Below, piece after piece: positions 34,786 through 45,502 of a DNA stretch of 64,000 nucleotides (its first letter is position 1; each line of letters opens with the position of its first letter). The notes under the pieces were generated by a model, which made no database searches, was not told where the DNA came from, and saw only the letters and a program-made list of their open reading frames with translations. The DNA is taken from assembly GCA_024663395.1 (NCBI GenBank), contig JANFAH010000031.1:496001-560000 (forward strand), read 5' to 3'. Made by a program: the position numbers and the translations under genes. This DNA is from Pisolithus tinctorius (taxonomy: Eukaryota > Basidiomycota > Agaricomycetes > Boletales > Pisolithaceae).

Positions 34786-37700
34786 TTAGAAATCGACTTC
34801 CAGGCGATTGAAGGTAGGGACTGTGTCTGTAAAGTTTTCCAGGGGTTTAAAGAGCGAGGAGAAGAGGGAGGAGTCCATGCCTCGGAGTTTCCGGGGGGCA
34901 GAAGGATTACGACGGTGGAAGTCTTTGACAGCACCAGGGGCAGACTTTAAGGTGAATTCAGGTTCCCAGGTGCGATCCTCATCATGATACCCCTTCCAAT
35001 GGATGAGGTACTCGAGTTTGTTCCTTTTTAGACGAGAATCGGCGACGTAGTCCACCTCAAACTCTTCATCGCCCTCATGCCCTACAACCGGTCCCGGGCA
35101 AGTGACGGTTTGGCCCTCCAAAGGTCCTTTGTACGGTTTCACCCGAGAAACATTGATGACTGGGTGGATTTTGAGGGACTTTGGAAGTTTCAACTCTACC
35201 GCATTGGGTTTGAGTGAAACAACTCTGTAAGGGCCGATCCACCGTTCTGTGAGTTTTCTGGAGGGACGACCAGAGAGGGAGATGCGGGAGGTTTCCAACC
35301 AAACCATATCGCCAATCGAGTAGGAGGGGGCGTCAGAGCGAGATGCATCTGTGGACACTTTCATCCATTCTGCAGCTTTGTCCAAAGCCTTCCTTGTGTC
35401 TTCCAGAACCTTGGTGAGGTCAACAGCATGATCCATGGCCACTTCTGCCTTGGAAAGGAAGGGTTCCACGCCCATCCTGGGGGTGTAGGAACGAGTAACC
35501 GAGAAGGGACTTTTGCCAGTAGACTCCTGTCACTTGTTATTATAGGAGAACTGGGCGACCTTAAGCCACGAAGGCCAAGAGCCTTGTCGATCATTGACGA
35601 AAAGGCAGAGGTATTGCTGCAGGTCCTGGTTAAGGCGTTCCATCTGACCATCCATCTGGGGGTGAAAGGCAGTGGAAAGCTTAGGCTTGACCCCGAGCAT
35701 TTTGCAGAGCTCAGTGGTGAACGCACTGGCGAACTGGGGGCCACGATCAGAGATGACGGAGGAGGGTAGACCATGCTGAGTCCACATGTGATCTCGAAAG
35801 AGTTCTGCAGTTTGAAACGAGGAAACCTCCTTGGTAGTGGGGGCAAAGACCACCTCTTTCAAAAACCTGTCCACCACCACCATGACATTGTCAAAGCCCT
35901 GTGCCTCTGGTAGCTCCATGAAGTCCACCGAGATGTCAGTCCAAGGGTGCTCCGGGACAGGGTTCGGGAGAAGCTTTCCTGTGGGAGGAGTCCTAGAGCT
36001 TTTTGCCATCTGGCAACGGTGACATGCCAAGATGTAGTCCTTGACAGTGGCAGTCATCCCGGGCCAGACATAGTTGTGGGAAACGAGCTCCAGGGTCTTC
36101 TTCCATCCAGGATGTCCTGCAAGCAGGGTGTCATGATGCTTTTCCATGCAGTGAATCCTGACAGCAGGTGGAACATAGACCCTCCCCTGGCAAACGTATA
36201 ACCCCTCCCTGAGGACAGACCCCTCTGGTTGCGGTGTTACCGAGGAGGCAGACTTCAGGGCGATGACGAGATCAGTGTCCTCCCCCACCATTAAGGTAGC
36301 TGCCACCCTAGAGGGGTCAAGCAACGTGACCCCCTGGTTATCCATTCCCTTCTCAGGTTCATGATCCTCTCCGTGAAAGGGCATCCGCTTTAGCCATTGA
36401 GGAACCGGGTTTATACACCAACTTATAGTTGAACCTGGAAAGGTACTGAGCCCATCGTGCCTGTCGACGATCCAGATTCTGTGCCTTCATGAAGTACTGG
36501 AGATTCGAGTGATCCGTCCAGACTTCGAACTGATAGGGGGTGGCTTCAAGGTAGTGCCGCCATGTCTCTAGAGCACAGATTATGGCCAGCATCTCCTTAT
36601 CAAAGACCTGGTAGTTTCATTCTGGAGGAGACATGGAGTGAGAGTAAAAGGCGACAGGTCGCCAGAGGTCATCCTCGCACTTTACAGACAAGACAGCACC
36701 AGTGGCGAAGTCTGAGGCATCAGTTTCTAGACGGAACTCCCTATCTTGATCTGGGAATGCAAGGACGGGAGCAGTGGTGAAGGCGAGTTTCAAGGCGTCG
36801 AAGGCCTGTTGTTCTCGGGAGCCCCAGACCCAGAGTTGATCTTTTCTCGTGAGGTATCTTTTCTCGTGAGGTCATTGAGTGGACGGGCGATCTGTGCGAA
36901 GTCCTTGATAAAGTGCCAGTAAAAGTTTGCCAGCCCTAAGAAGGCTCGTACCGAGCAAACCTTTGTCGGAACTGGCCACTCGGTTATGGCTTTGACCTTA
37001 CTTTTGTCCATGCTGACCCCCTCGGTTCCAACCACCATGCCTAGGAACTCTACCTGCTTCTGTTTGAAGAAGCATTTCTCCGGCTTGATGAAGAGGTCAT
37101 TCTCCTCCAACCTCCTCAGTACCTCCAGGACAATCCTGTCATGTTCTTTCTCATCCTCCATTCTTGTGAAGATCATCAGATCATCGATGTAGACCATGAG
37201 GATGTCCTCCATGTCACCGAAGATGTCATTCATCATGTTTTGGAAGGTAGAGGGCGAGTTGCAGAGGCCGAAGTACATGACCAGTGGCTTGTAAGCCCCC
37301 TTGTGAGTGACAAAGGCAGCTTTCCACTCGTCTCCTTCCTTGACACGAATGTTGTTGTATCCCCACCGGAGATCCATCTTGGTGAAGAGCCTGCAGCCCT
37401 TTAGTTTATTGACGAGCTGGGAGATAAGGGGGAGGGGATATGCATTTTTGACCGTGTGCTCATTAAGATAGCGGTAGTCTTGAACCATGCGTTTCTTTCC
37501 ATCCTTCTTTGGCACAAAGAAGACTGGAGAGGTCTGCGGCGACTTCGAGGGGTGGATGTATCCTTTGCGCAGTTGGTCTTCAAGGAAGTCCGACACCTCT
37601 TTTTGCTCTTCATCAGAAAGCAGAATAAGGCGACCACGCTTGGGAGTGAAGGTTTCCTTGAGGTCGATAGCATGATCCCATGGTTTATGAAGCGGCATCC

Positions 37701-38367
37701 TTTCCGACTCTTCCTTCGAGAAGACCTTTAGGTACTGATGGTACTCCTTTGGGACAAGCTCTTCAGTAGTACCAGTTCGAACCCTGGTGGAGTGGAGTTT
37801 CGGGTAGAGGTACTCCATGTCCTGTGCCTCCTGTTCCTCTGCCATCCTCTCTGCTCTTGTCCTTGGAGCGAGATCATGGCACTTGTGAGGACAGCGGGAC
37901 AACTTTACCTGCTTGGTTTCCCAACACACCTCCGGGTTGTGTTTTCGTAGCCAAGTGTAGCCGAGTATGAGGGGGTGCGTGCCGAGCGCAGTGACCTGAG
38001 CCCAAACAGACTCCCGATGTCCTTGATAATTCATAACAAGGGAAGCAACGTGCGTGATGTTGCCTGCCACATTAGGTGTCCCATCAACATTGAGGACAGC
38101 AATGGGTCGACCAAGCTTGATTAAAGGAACATCGTTTTCATCGGCCCACCTCTTGTCTAAGAAGGTGTCATTGGCTCCTGAATCCACCAACGCTTTTACA
38201 TTCCACTTCCTTTCTCGCCCTTCCAACACCACTTCTAACTCCAACTCGGCCTTTGGATCTGCTGTCCTTATTTTCAGGGTTTCTTTCGTTTTCTGGATAG
38301 GCATATTTTTATTTTTACTGCAAGAGGAATTAAGCACTGGCAGTTTTACATCCGCGGCCACGCCCAC
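34786..38367 (-). pseudogene. G1b pol: protease, RT, RNase H, integrase, chromodomain
   Basis: Read 38367 to 34786. Protease VKALVDSGANDTFLD; RT with FVPKKDGKKRMVQDYRYL, KMDLRWGYNN and intact VYIDDLMIF; RNase H and linker (FEVWTDHSNLQYF); H2C2 zinc region (HHDTLLAGH...CHRCQ); DDE integrase (WTDISVDFMELP, SSVISDRGPQFASAF); GPY/F region GPYRVVSLKPN; chromodomain EYLIHWKGYHDEDRTWEPE. Breaks: a 16-bp direct duplication (ttttctcgtgaggtat) near 36838-36870 shifts the frame, and TGA occurs at PPE-stop-NYQ (~36617) and NNK-stop (~35530), both explained by CGA to TGA. G1a has TGA at the same PPE-stop-NYQ codon. Confidence 0.92.
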
Positions 38368-38489
38368 TGGGGTCGCCTCTTCAGATGGTACAGTAGTCTC
38401 TGAGTTAAATATATCCTGCTCGGTAGAGAAATTGTCAACACCTAAGACAGAAAACTTATTGTAAACGTAGCCAGTGGAGGCCCGATCCT

Positions 38490-39548
38490 CTACTGGCTGA
38501 ACTCTTTTCCCTGGCTCTTCATCTCATTGATCTGTTTGTCATAGAAGAAAGCCTGCATTTCCTCGAACGACATCTGGCGGAGGGCGGTCTCTTGTGCTTC
38601 CTGTGTTGCCTCCCATATGTTGGGTCTAGCAGGACCCTTGCCCTTGGCACGAGGGCAATCACGTTTGTAGTGGTTCCCCTGACAGTCGAAGCACTTGATG
38701 TGAGAGGGGACGGGGTGAGGAGGGAAGCGAGCAGCGCCAATTTCCATAGGAGCACCATGACCGGGTTGAGTGCCGGTAGGAGTGAAATGGGGAGAGTATG
38801 AAGGGCGGTTATAGGAAGAGTGGGGAGCGGGCTCATCGGGGTAGTGATTATACAAGAGCTTGAAGCGGTCCCTGGCCAGGGTGGCCTCGCAGAACGCAAC
38901 GGTCATCTGGAGGTAGTTGCCCTGCATATATCCCCTCCTTAGGGCCTCCTTTACGATGGCGGGGTGGACAGCGTTTTCCAGCAAGAAGCCGGCAGTCTCA
39001 TCAGTAACATGTCCCTGCACCTTGAGGGACTCGAACTTGGTGTAGAATTCTTCGTAGCGGGAGTTTCCTTGGCGCATAGTGCGCATCTGTGCTTTGGCCC
39101 ACTCTACGTCCGTTTGAGGGGCAAAGAACCTGTCGATATCTTCTATCATCTTGGCTGTGTCAGGCCATACCCCGGTGACGATAGCAAGCGAAAACTTGGC
39201 CTGAGCAAACCTTCCAGCTACGGGGCCTGTCATACAAGACCACACTGCGGTACATTTATCTTGGGCGGTCGGCAAGGCGGTCCTATTCTGTGCGACCCAC
39301 ACCTTTATCTTCACCCACCATTCTGAAAACTTGGCACGATCTCTGGCATACTGACCTGGGTCGGCCATCACCTCAATCCTTCTTTGAATAACATCGGCGG
39401 GGAGGGCGTTCCACTGATTACGCTGACCCTCGATGGTCGCAATCGTTCCTTGAGCGTCTCTTAGCTCGTTGCTTAAGCGGTAGTTTTCGTCTCGAAGAGC
39501 GTCGAGAGTGTCACGGAGGTCAGTAAGCTGGTCCTGGATGCCTTCCAT
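38490..39548 (-). CDS. G1b Gag
   Basis: 352 residues, uninterrupted. A probable N-terminal coiled coil (LTDLRDTLDALRDENYRLSN) is followed by a capsid-like helical region (WWVKIKVWV, FFAPQTDVEWAKAQMRTM, RYEEFYTKFESL), a proline-rich stretch and one zinc knuckle CFDCQGNHYKRDC, whose C-to-H spacing is one residue short of the usual CX2CX4HX4C. It forms the element's particle and binds its RNA. The stop lies about 120 nt before the first Pol ATG in the track, and Pol is in another frame. The leader between the LTR and this ATG (39549-39855) holds only overlapping short frames. Confidence 0.9.
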   Translation of the reverse strand: MEGIQDQLTDLRDTLDALRDENYRLSNELRDAQGTIATIEGQRNQWNALPADVIQRRIEVMADPGQYARDRAKFSEWWVKIKVWVAQNRTALPTAQDKCTAVWSCMTGPVAGRFAQAKFSLAIVTGVWPDTAKMIEDIDRFFAPQTDVEWAKAQMRTMRQGNSRYEEFYTKFESLKVQGHVTDETAGFLLENAVHPAIVKEALRRGYMQGNYLQMTVAFCEATLARDRFKLLYNHYPDEPAPHSSYNRPSYSPHFTPTGTQPGHGAPMEIGAARFPPHPVPSHIKCFDCQGNHYKRDCPRAKGKGPARPNIWEATQEAQETALRQMSFEEMQAFFYDKQINEMKSQGKEFSQ

Positions 39549-39842
39549 AGCGATCTGGATGTCTTAGGTTTTGTCGGGGACAGAGGTTGTAGCGGGGTTG
39601 CTGTGGTTCAGCAGGGAGTGAGCAAGGGAAAACGGATTCGACGGAGAAGGGATAAGAAGGGGGTGGAGGGAGGGAATAGAAGTTGTGGTCGAAGAGCGGA
39701 GTGAGCGAATGATGCTCAGGAATGTACGGGACGAAGAGGTTCGGGTCGGGTTCAGAGGCTGGGGGACTTGGCAAGTACACCCACGAGCCTTCGCGAAGGA
39801 AACGAGGAATGGTGATGAACAGTGCAAGGGTACAATGATAAG

Positions 39843-39853
39843 AAGCTAGTTCA
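39843..39853 (-). promoter_or_regulatory. G1b primer-binding site complementary to its own LTR
   Basis: Two bases inside the 5' LTR the minus strand reads TGAACTAGCTT, the exact complement of AAGCTAGTTCA within the LTR (39978-39988 on the plus strand as tgaactagctt). The LTR motif follows a TATA-like tataagtacc by about 30-40 bases, as expected for a transcript start. No TGG-type tRNA site is present. Confidence 0.7.
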
Positions 39854-39855
39854 AG

Positions 39856-40248
39856 TGTGACAAGACCTAAACAACAGGGTTTGTTGTAGGCTTGCACCAA
39901 GAACCAACAGAGAGGAGAAGAGAGAAAGAAGAGGAGATGGCTTAGAAGCAGGCAGTTTTAGGACTCGAAGACCCAAATGAACTAGCTTGGAGCTAGTTGG
40001 GCGATTGAGCGACAGTACTTATACTAAGGTACATGAGGTAACAGTGAGGCATACATGAGGTCCATGACATCATAGTGATGTCACAATGATATCATAGTGG
40101 AGCGGAACGTACTAGAAGGAGAAAGCACGGCAAAGGTGAGGCGAGGCCTAGGCCGGAGCCCGGACCGAGACCAAGAGATAAGATAAGATGAAAAGATTAG
40201 ATAAGACAGAAAGAAAGAAAAGAAAGGAAAAGAGTATGTATCGTAACA
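39856..40248 (-). repeat. 5' LTR of G1b
   Basis: 393 bp, TGTTACGATAC... to ...GGTCTTGTCACA on the minus strand, followed by the GCCTG duplication. Confidence 0.95.
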
Positions 40249-40326
40249 GCCTGGAAGTGGGGTCAGCTGACCTGTTGGGAGGATGCACCCACCTCCTGCA
40301 AGTGGAGTTGGCTGACCTCACTGGGA
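40249..40326. repeat. 45 bp minisatellite, right part
   Basis: Almost two more units (cctggaagtggggtcagctgacctg...), continuing the array from 34381 once G1b is removed. Confidence 0.9.
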
Positions 40327-41285
40327 GATGCACATACCCACACCAATAAGAGGTTCAATTTTGGTACCTTCAGCTTTCTGTCAAAACTTGTATGAGGGCA
40401 TTGCAAGACAGCATGGCAATGTACAGAGTAAGCCCCCTCCACATTACTTGCTTTTTGGCCTTTCAGCAGGTCTCCCTTCACCACTAGTACCACATCAGCA
40501 TTCATCACTAAGTGTTGTGGAACCCCCCCCCCCCCTTTGTCCCTAGGAGCAACCAATCTTGACAGTCTCTTTCCATGTCTCCATTCTTCATGTTTGATCC
40601 TAATCTAACATTCTGCACTTAGTTGTCTATCTGCTTGTTTTCTTTTAAAGTCTCTTATCAGGTGAACTGATCCTCTCACCCAAGGGGGGTATAAAGCTCT
40701 AGGGATCTGCTGATGCTCACTGACAAGTACCAATGCAGTACCAAGGGTGGGACATTACAGCTGACATGTTATGAAGTTGATCAAATGATACTGAACACAA
40801 AGTGGACCTGCTCTGTAGTTGACATGTTATGTGGCAGTGTCCTTGTACAAGTCCTGACAGAAGGCTGATAAAGAAGACCTATAGAGGTATTACAGTTGAT
40901 ACTCAAACTGAGGTATCTACCACATGAGTTACCAACATATGTATGTACTACCAACAAGCAATGCAGGCTACAATGTAGGTATGCACAGCCAACACAAAGA
41001 TCCCAAGTGCCAGTAATCCTAAGACTGACAGGTATGGTCCAGTATGGTAAAGGTTAGACCCAATGGATTGGACATGAGCTTAGACCAATGGATTGATTAC
41101 CTTGGTCTTGGGTCCCAAGTCTTTGGCCTATGCCATACCCATTTGCCTACTACTTACACACAACCTCACACCCACCCCATGTGGTATGGATCCCTTAGAT
41201 TTCACACTTATTTGACCCTCAGGTTTACCCTTTGACTCAATCACCAGGGTGGTGGGATTTCTACTTTGCCCAGTGCATGTCCTTT
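40327..41285. other. Unassigned CpG-poor sequence
   Basis: No gene recognised. A C-run of 14 lies at about 40525-40538. The repeated phrase caatggattg occurs near 41060 and 41090. Confidence 0.4.
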
Positions 41286-41310
41286 GCTAGGGTTAGGGTT
41301 AGGGTTACAC
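41286..41310. repeat. Short interstitial telomere-like repeat
   Basis: Three TTAGGG-type units (tagggttagggttagggtta), the telomere repeat of many fungi. Too short to indicate a chromosome end. Confidence 0.7.
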
Positions 41311-41384
41311 AACTTCAAAAAATCAAGCAGCATGGGGGCAATTCATGTTACACAGCCTAGCAACTACAAGGATTGACCAACCAA

Positions 41385-41520
41385 ATACACAGCCAAGGAA
41401 ATACAGGAATGACCAACCAAATACACAGCCCAGAAAATACAGGATTGAGCAAATACACAGCCAAGAAAATACAGGATTGAGCAAATACACAGCCAAGAAA
41501 AATACAGGACTAAGTTACAG
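41385..41520. repeat. ~31-40 bp tandem repeat
   Basis: Five units share aaatacacagccaagaaaatacaggattga; the first two carry an extra ccaaccaaat segment. Confidence 0.85.
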
Positions 41521-41647
41521 AGCAAATGTTCCAAGTGGAACTGAGACCTCAGGCATCCTGGAGGGGCCCCTCCCCAGAATGACACTGAGATCTCTAGAGA
41601 AAATAAGGTATTTAAAAGACTAGTACAAAGATAATACAGATGTCAGT

Positions 41648-41860
41648 CAGAAGCTGGCCTGCACTGGCAGGCACAGACTATAAATCCCCCAGAACCCACA
41701 AAGCTGGCCTGCATTAGCAGGCACAGACTAAGCCCCCAGGTCCCACAATGAAAAAGTCCTAAGCTGGCCTGCACTAGCAGGCACAGACTATGTAACCCCC
41801 CAGAACCCCAGCTGGCCTGCAAAAGCAGGCACAGACTAAACCCCCAGAACCCACAGGAAG
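41648..41860. repeat. Four ~50-60 bp units with a palindromic core
   Basis: gctggcctgca....gcaggcacagacta recurs near 41652, 41703, 41763 and 41810, each followed by a ccccagaaccc tail. The core GCCTGC-N4-GCAGGC can fold into a hairpin. Confidence 0.8.
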
Positions 41861-42197
41861 ATAGTATCAGTAACCTACACACCCATAGTGTGCTGGCCAG
41901 GCACACAGTGGGCTGCAGGACAACAACAGGATACTACAAGACATACCTTAAACCCATGCAGCTGCAGTCTACATAGGTGAAGTCCAGCATCAAGGGAGTG
42001 GTAAGAGGAACATGGGAGAGAGAAAGATGAAGAGCAGTGTGTTGAAGTGTGTCTTTTATAAAATTTTCTGTTTGCTGCTGTTTGGTCATCAGCCACTGGT
42101 CACAGCATGTGCAATGAAGCATGTCACATGACATCACATGACATGCCAATGGCACACTGCACAGCACAACATTACTTGTATGTAATCACAAAAGTGG
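41861..42197. other. Possible LTR remnant
   Basis: Unassigned. The minus strand has a TATA-like ttttataaaaga near 42053-42064 between two short frames, resembling LTR promoter sequence. No partner copy seen. Confidence 0.2.
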
Positions 42198-43053
42198 TGT
42201 GAGTCAAAGTGTGGAAAGCTGGTATAAACCAAACAAATCCAACACCAAAGACAAATGAGAGCAAGTGGTGGTTTGCCTCTGTGGAACCTGGAGTGCAGAG
42301 AAACCTAAAGTGGGGGAGACTTTAAGTGGAGGTGCTCCTGGCGCAAGTCATCAATGAGTTACACAGGAGAAGATGAATGGATGATGATTGAATGGGGGAT
42401 GCTGAACAGAGTGAAGGTGTTCAGCTGAAAGGACTTCTGGAACAATGGACTTTGATACAACATGCTCCTGGTGCAAGTCGTTGACAAGTTACACAGGAGT
42501 GGATGGATGACTAAGCAGGACTGCTGACTAAGTGGGGATAAAGCTTCAGATAAATGATGGAGGTAGATAGACCCCTTCATAGAGCCTCAACTACCAATGA
42601 TATGAATGATGACAGATAGACTCTTCCAAATGAGCCTCAACTGTCAATGATGAGTTATGCTGAGAAGAACTGACTGACTGCTGAGTGAATGGCTTCTGGA
42701 CTGCTTCTGATTGCTTGGGGGTAGCTAAGTACATGGGGGTTTATATACTGTGGGGGGAGCACAGCTTGTGACAAACAAGGCACAAACACTTGGTAAGTAA
42801 TGAGTAAGGACTGAGTAATCATGATGAGTAAGCAAGAAATGAAAAGTGAGCAAGCAAAGAAGATTGGTAAGTATTGGCAATGAACGAGTCAAGGATAGTC
42901 AAAATATCACAGAATGAGTCAAATGGAGTCAGAAACTGAGTAAGTGCACTGATATCACATTAGGGGGTGGCAATGCAAGTCAGATCTTGGTGGAGACATC
43001 TCTAGATCCAAAAATGGCATGACAGATGGACAGTGTTTCCAGATAGGGAAGTA

Positions 43054-43906
43054 CAGTGGTTCACAAAATTGTCCCAATGTTTGCATGTTTTTCATTAATC
43101 ATGGTGTAGTGAGTGAACTATCATTATTGAGTGCAAGGTGTTGGTGGATGGATTAAAGCAGCTGGTCATGGTTCTCTGATGAGCCATATTACATAATATT
43201 TGGATAGAAACTGTTGACAGAATACCCAAATGAAAATGAGAGCTCATTGGGACAATTATGTAACTTTGTGATATACTGGAGATGTAGTCCTTGGGAACAC
43301 ATATAAAACATGGTGAGATGCTCACCAATGCTTACATAATGTATTACATGGTCTACTGAATGATTTGTCAACAAACAAACAATGCCAAACAGTGATTTTG
43401 CACCCCTAAGCCTCCTTGCTGTAACACAAGTCAAGAAATCACCATTCTGGCTCATCAGGGACATTCTGTCAGGGCAACCTCAGCAAATGCTGGTGTACAC
43501 TATAGTATAATCAATAGAATATGCTATCAGCACCATTGGTCTCTTCAGAAACCTGCTGGAAGTCATTTCCTGCACTGTTTCCCCACCAATGCCCCATGTG
43601 TCCTGGAACTAATCATTACTGTATGTAAGCATTGGTGAGCATCTCACCATGTTTTATATGTGTTCCCAAGGACTACATCTCCAGTATATCACAAAGTTAC
43701 ATAATTGTCCCAATGAGCTCTCATTTTCATTTGGGTATTCTGTCAACAGTTTCTATCCAAATATTATGTAATATGGCTCATCAGAGAACCATGACCAGCT
43801 GCTTTAATCCATCCACCAACACCTTGCACTCAATAATGATAGTTCACTCACTACACCATGATTAATGAAAAACATGCAAACATTGGGACAATTTTGTGAG
43901 CCACTG
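43054..43906. mobile_element. Tc1/mariner-type fold-back element (853 bp)
   Basis: Two 285 bp inverted arms (43054-43338 and 43622-43906) are nearly perfect, starting CAGTGG(T/C)TCACAAAATTG, with a 283 bp loop. It is flanked by TA (43052-43053 and 43907-43908). The empty site is seen in B copy 2, where the same sequence has one TA (15297-15298). CAGTG ends and TA duplication fit Tc1/mariner. No transposase frame remains. The arms show one short frame, mirrored on both strands (43095-43328 minus, 43632-43865 plus), which is a by-product of the palindrome. Confidence 0.85.
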
Positions 43907-43962
43907 TATTAATTCCAGAATTGAAGGGCATGAGTCAGGCATCAAAAGGGCTAGGGCATTGG

Positions 43963-44708
43963 GGGTCTGTGGGGCAATGGGAGCATAAGTGATCGCATCT
44001 CCCACCCTTCCATCCTCTCAGCAAAGTTAACAAAAGCTTCATGAATGGGGCTCTGATGGAGGAGGAGGAGAAGGGGGGATGTCTTCTGCTGGATCTTGCA
44101 GTAAGAAGGCAAGATGCATGCCATACTTGTCATGAATGCAATCAGGGAGGCTGGAGAACAGTAGACTATGCTGCAGCTGTCACAATGTGGGAAGAATGAC
44201 AGATGAGACTGGAATAAAGATGGTGCAGTGAGCAGGGAGGAACAATCCATATGCTTCATCAACTGGGGAGACCGAAATGACCACATAAGACCTTTCTAAC
44301 TGAGTGACAGACCTGAGGTGACCAAAGAACACCCTTCTGGAAGTCATACTGACAAGGAGAATATGCTGACCAAGCTGCATGGGATGAGACAGGGCTGACA
44401 ATGATGGGATGAACCAGGGGGCTTCAGGACAGAAGCTGGTGGGAATGTCTGGCAGATATATGTAGCCACTGTCTCTAGCAAATGAGACAAGCAAGATGAT
44501 TGATGAAGAGGCAGCCATGATTGATGGACCTAGTGAAATGAGTGTCTGATGGATGGAGTGCTGTAGAAACACATAGGGTGTGAGGATCCTCTCCAAATTT
44601 GGAAGGCAGAATTGTGTGGCTGAGCACTTTAAGCGACTGTGAGAATGGAGTCAATATCTTTGGAAATGGCAGAGATATGACAAAAACTGGAATGCCATAC
44701 ACAGGCAC
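43963..44708 (-). pseudogene. Broken B-element ORF (copy 3)
   Basis: Three overlapping frames on the minus strand recover VYGIPVFVIS, YIYLPDIPTSFCPEAPWFIPS, LERSYVVISVSP and the C-terminal LPSYCKIQQ-frame sequence. Frameshifts and a stop separate them. Confidence 0.7.
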
Positions 44709-44921
44709 TAAAAACCCCTAGTGCACACTTAACTCGCTTCCTCTTTTCTCTTTAGCACTGATGACTCATTCTTGTGCGAAGGATGACTGTTAACATCCAG
44801 CAGTCTTTCTACACATGAGGCCTTTAGTCTTCATCTGCATGCATGGGCATTGTGCACAACTCATCGATGAGTTAGGCAGAGTCAACTGTAACCATGTCCA
44901 CAACACCTTTGGTGTGTGACA

Positions 44922-44997
44922 CCATGCATGCCATAGCTTCATCAAAAGTGTCTGGTTCTCTGTTGTGAGTGGCCTTAGTGTGGTATGTGCTGGCATG
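44922..44997 (-). pseudogene. Copia pol fragment, start of the RT region
   Basis: On the minus strand a REPDTFDEAMACM-like stretch resembles the DPKTYxEAM entry to copia RT. It is cut on one side by G2b (44998) and on the other by B copy 3. RT proper and RNase H are missing from the window. Confidence 0.5.
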
Positions 44998-45448
44998 TGT
45001 TATGTTTCACCCCTAACTTTTCTCTTCACTGTACGTTTACCTTGTGTTTCGGTCTGTTGGACATGTTTTCCTTTTTGAGCCATCTTCTCTCTGATCCGAC
45101 GGCTCTCTAATTCCACCACTAGCGTTACTGTCTCGTAACATGCTTTAGACATGTGTCGTCGTTGTTCAACCAATGGCGTAGTTACCTCATTACATGCGGA
45201 TGCCTCGTGGTCCGTTTCCTTGTAGTATTTAGACTGCTGGCTCAAGTCCTGGAAACCCAGACTTGAGCTGCTCAATTATACGCAGCGTTCTCAGAACTTC
45301 GCCCTCAGTGTCCCTCACAAGGACCACTCTTACCGGCATTGCCCTAAATCCTCTGTCGTTTACAGAGGTTACTGAAGCCGTTGCTCAGTAGAAACCTTAG
45401 TCTGCGATTCGAGCTCTCCCTACGTCTTGACTTCGGTCGAGCGTAACA
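44998..45448 (+). repeat. 5' LTR of G2b
   Basis: TGTTATGTTTC... to ...GCGTAACA. A TATA-like tagtattta near 45226 lies about 33 bases before AGACTTGAGCT (45259-45269), the proposed RNA start. Confidence 0.95.
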
Positions 45449-45450
45449 AA

Positions 45451-45461
45451 AGCTCAAGTCT
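45451..45461 (+). promoter_or_regulatory. G2b primer-binding site complementary to its own LTR
   Basis: AGCTCAAGTCT, two bases after the 5' LTR, is the exact 11 nt complement of AGACTTGAGCT at 45259-45269 in the LTR. Known Tf1 self-priming uses the first 11 nt of the transcript annealed to such a site. The same pair is present in G2a and G2c. Confidence 0.75.
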
Positions 45462-45502
45462 AACAGCCTTTGGCCGAAACGGTCACTGTTTAGTGCACCA
45501 CC

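Larger units (their letters stand above)
34382..40248 (-). mobile_element. Chromovirus G1b, full length (5867 bp)
   Basis: Two 393 bp LTRs (34382-34774 and 39856-40248) and 5 bp target duplications GCCTG (34377-34381 and 40249-40253). It inserted into the 45 bp minisatellite. Gag is intact; Pol carries a frameshift and two TGA stops. CpG is partly retained, so it is younger than G1a. Confidence 0.95.
42198..44921 (-). mobile_element. B element copy 3, carrying a fold-back insertion
   Basis: Starts tgtgagtcaaagtg and ends ...ggtgtgtgaca, the two B termini. It belongs to the copy 2 subfamily. Flanks (GTGG, 42194-42197, and CCAT, 44922-44925) do not match, suggesting a recombined or deleted junction. 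A fold-back element is inserted at 43054-43906. The right flank is copia-like pol. Confidence 0.75.

Noticed and set aside
39520..39900. 126-codon minus-strand frame between the G1b LTR and gag
   Set aside because: It runs into the LTR and overlaps gag in another frame; read as leader sequence.
41286..41310. Chromosome end
   Set aside because: Only three TTAGGG units, with transposons on both sides.
43095..43865. Two identical 77-codon frames on opposite strands
   Set aside because: They are the two arms of the fold-back element, not duplicated genes.
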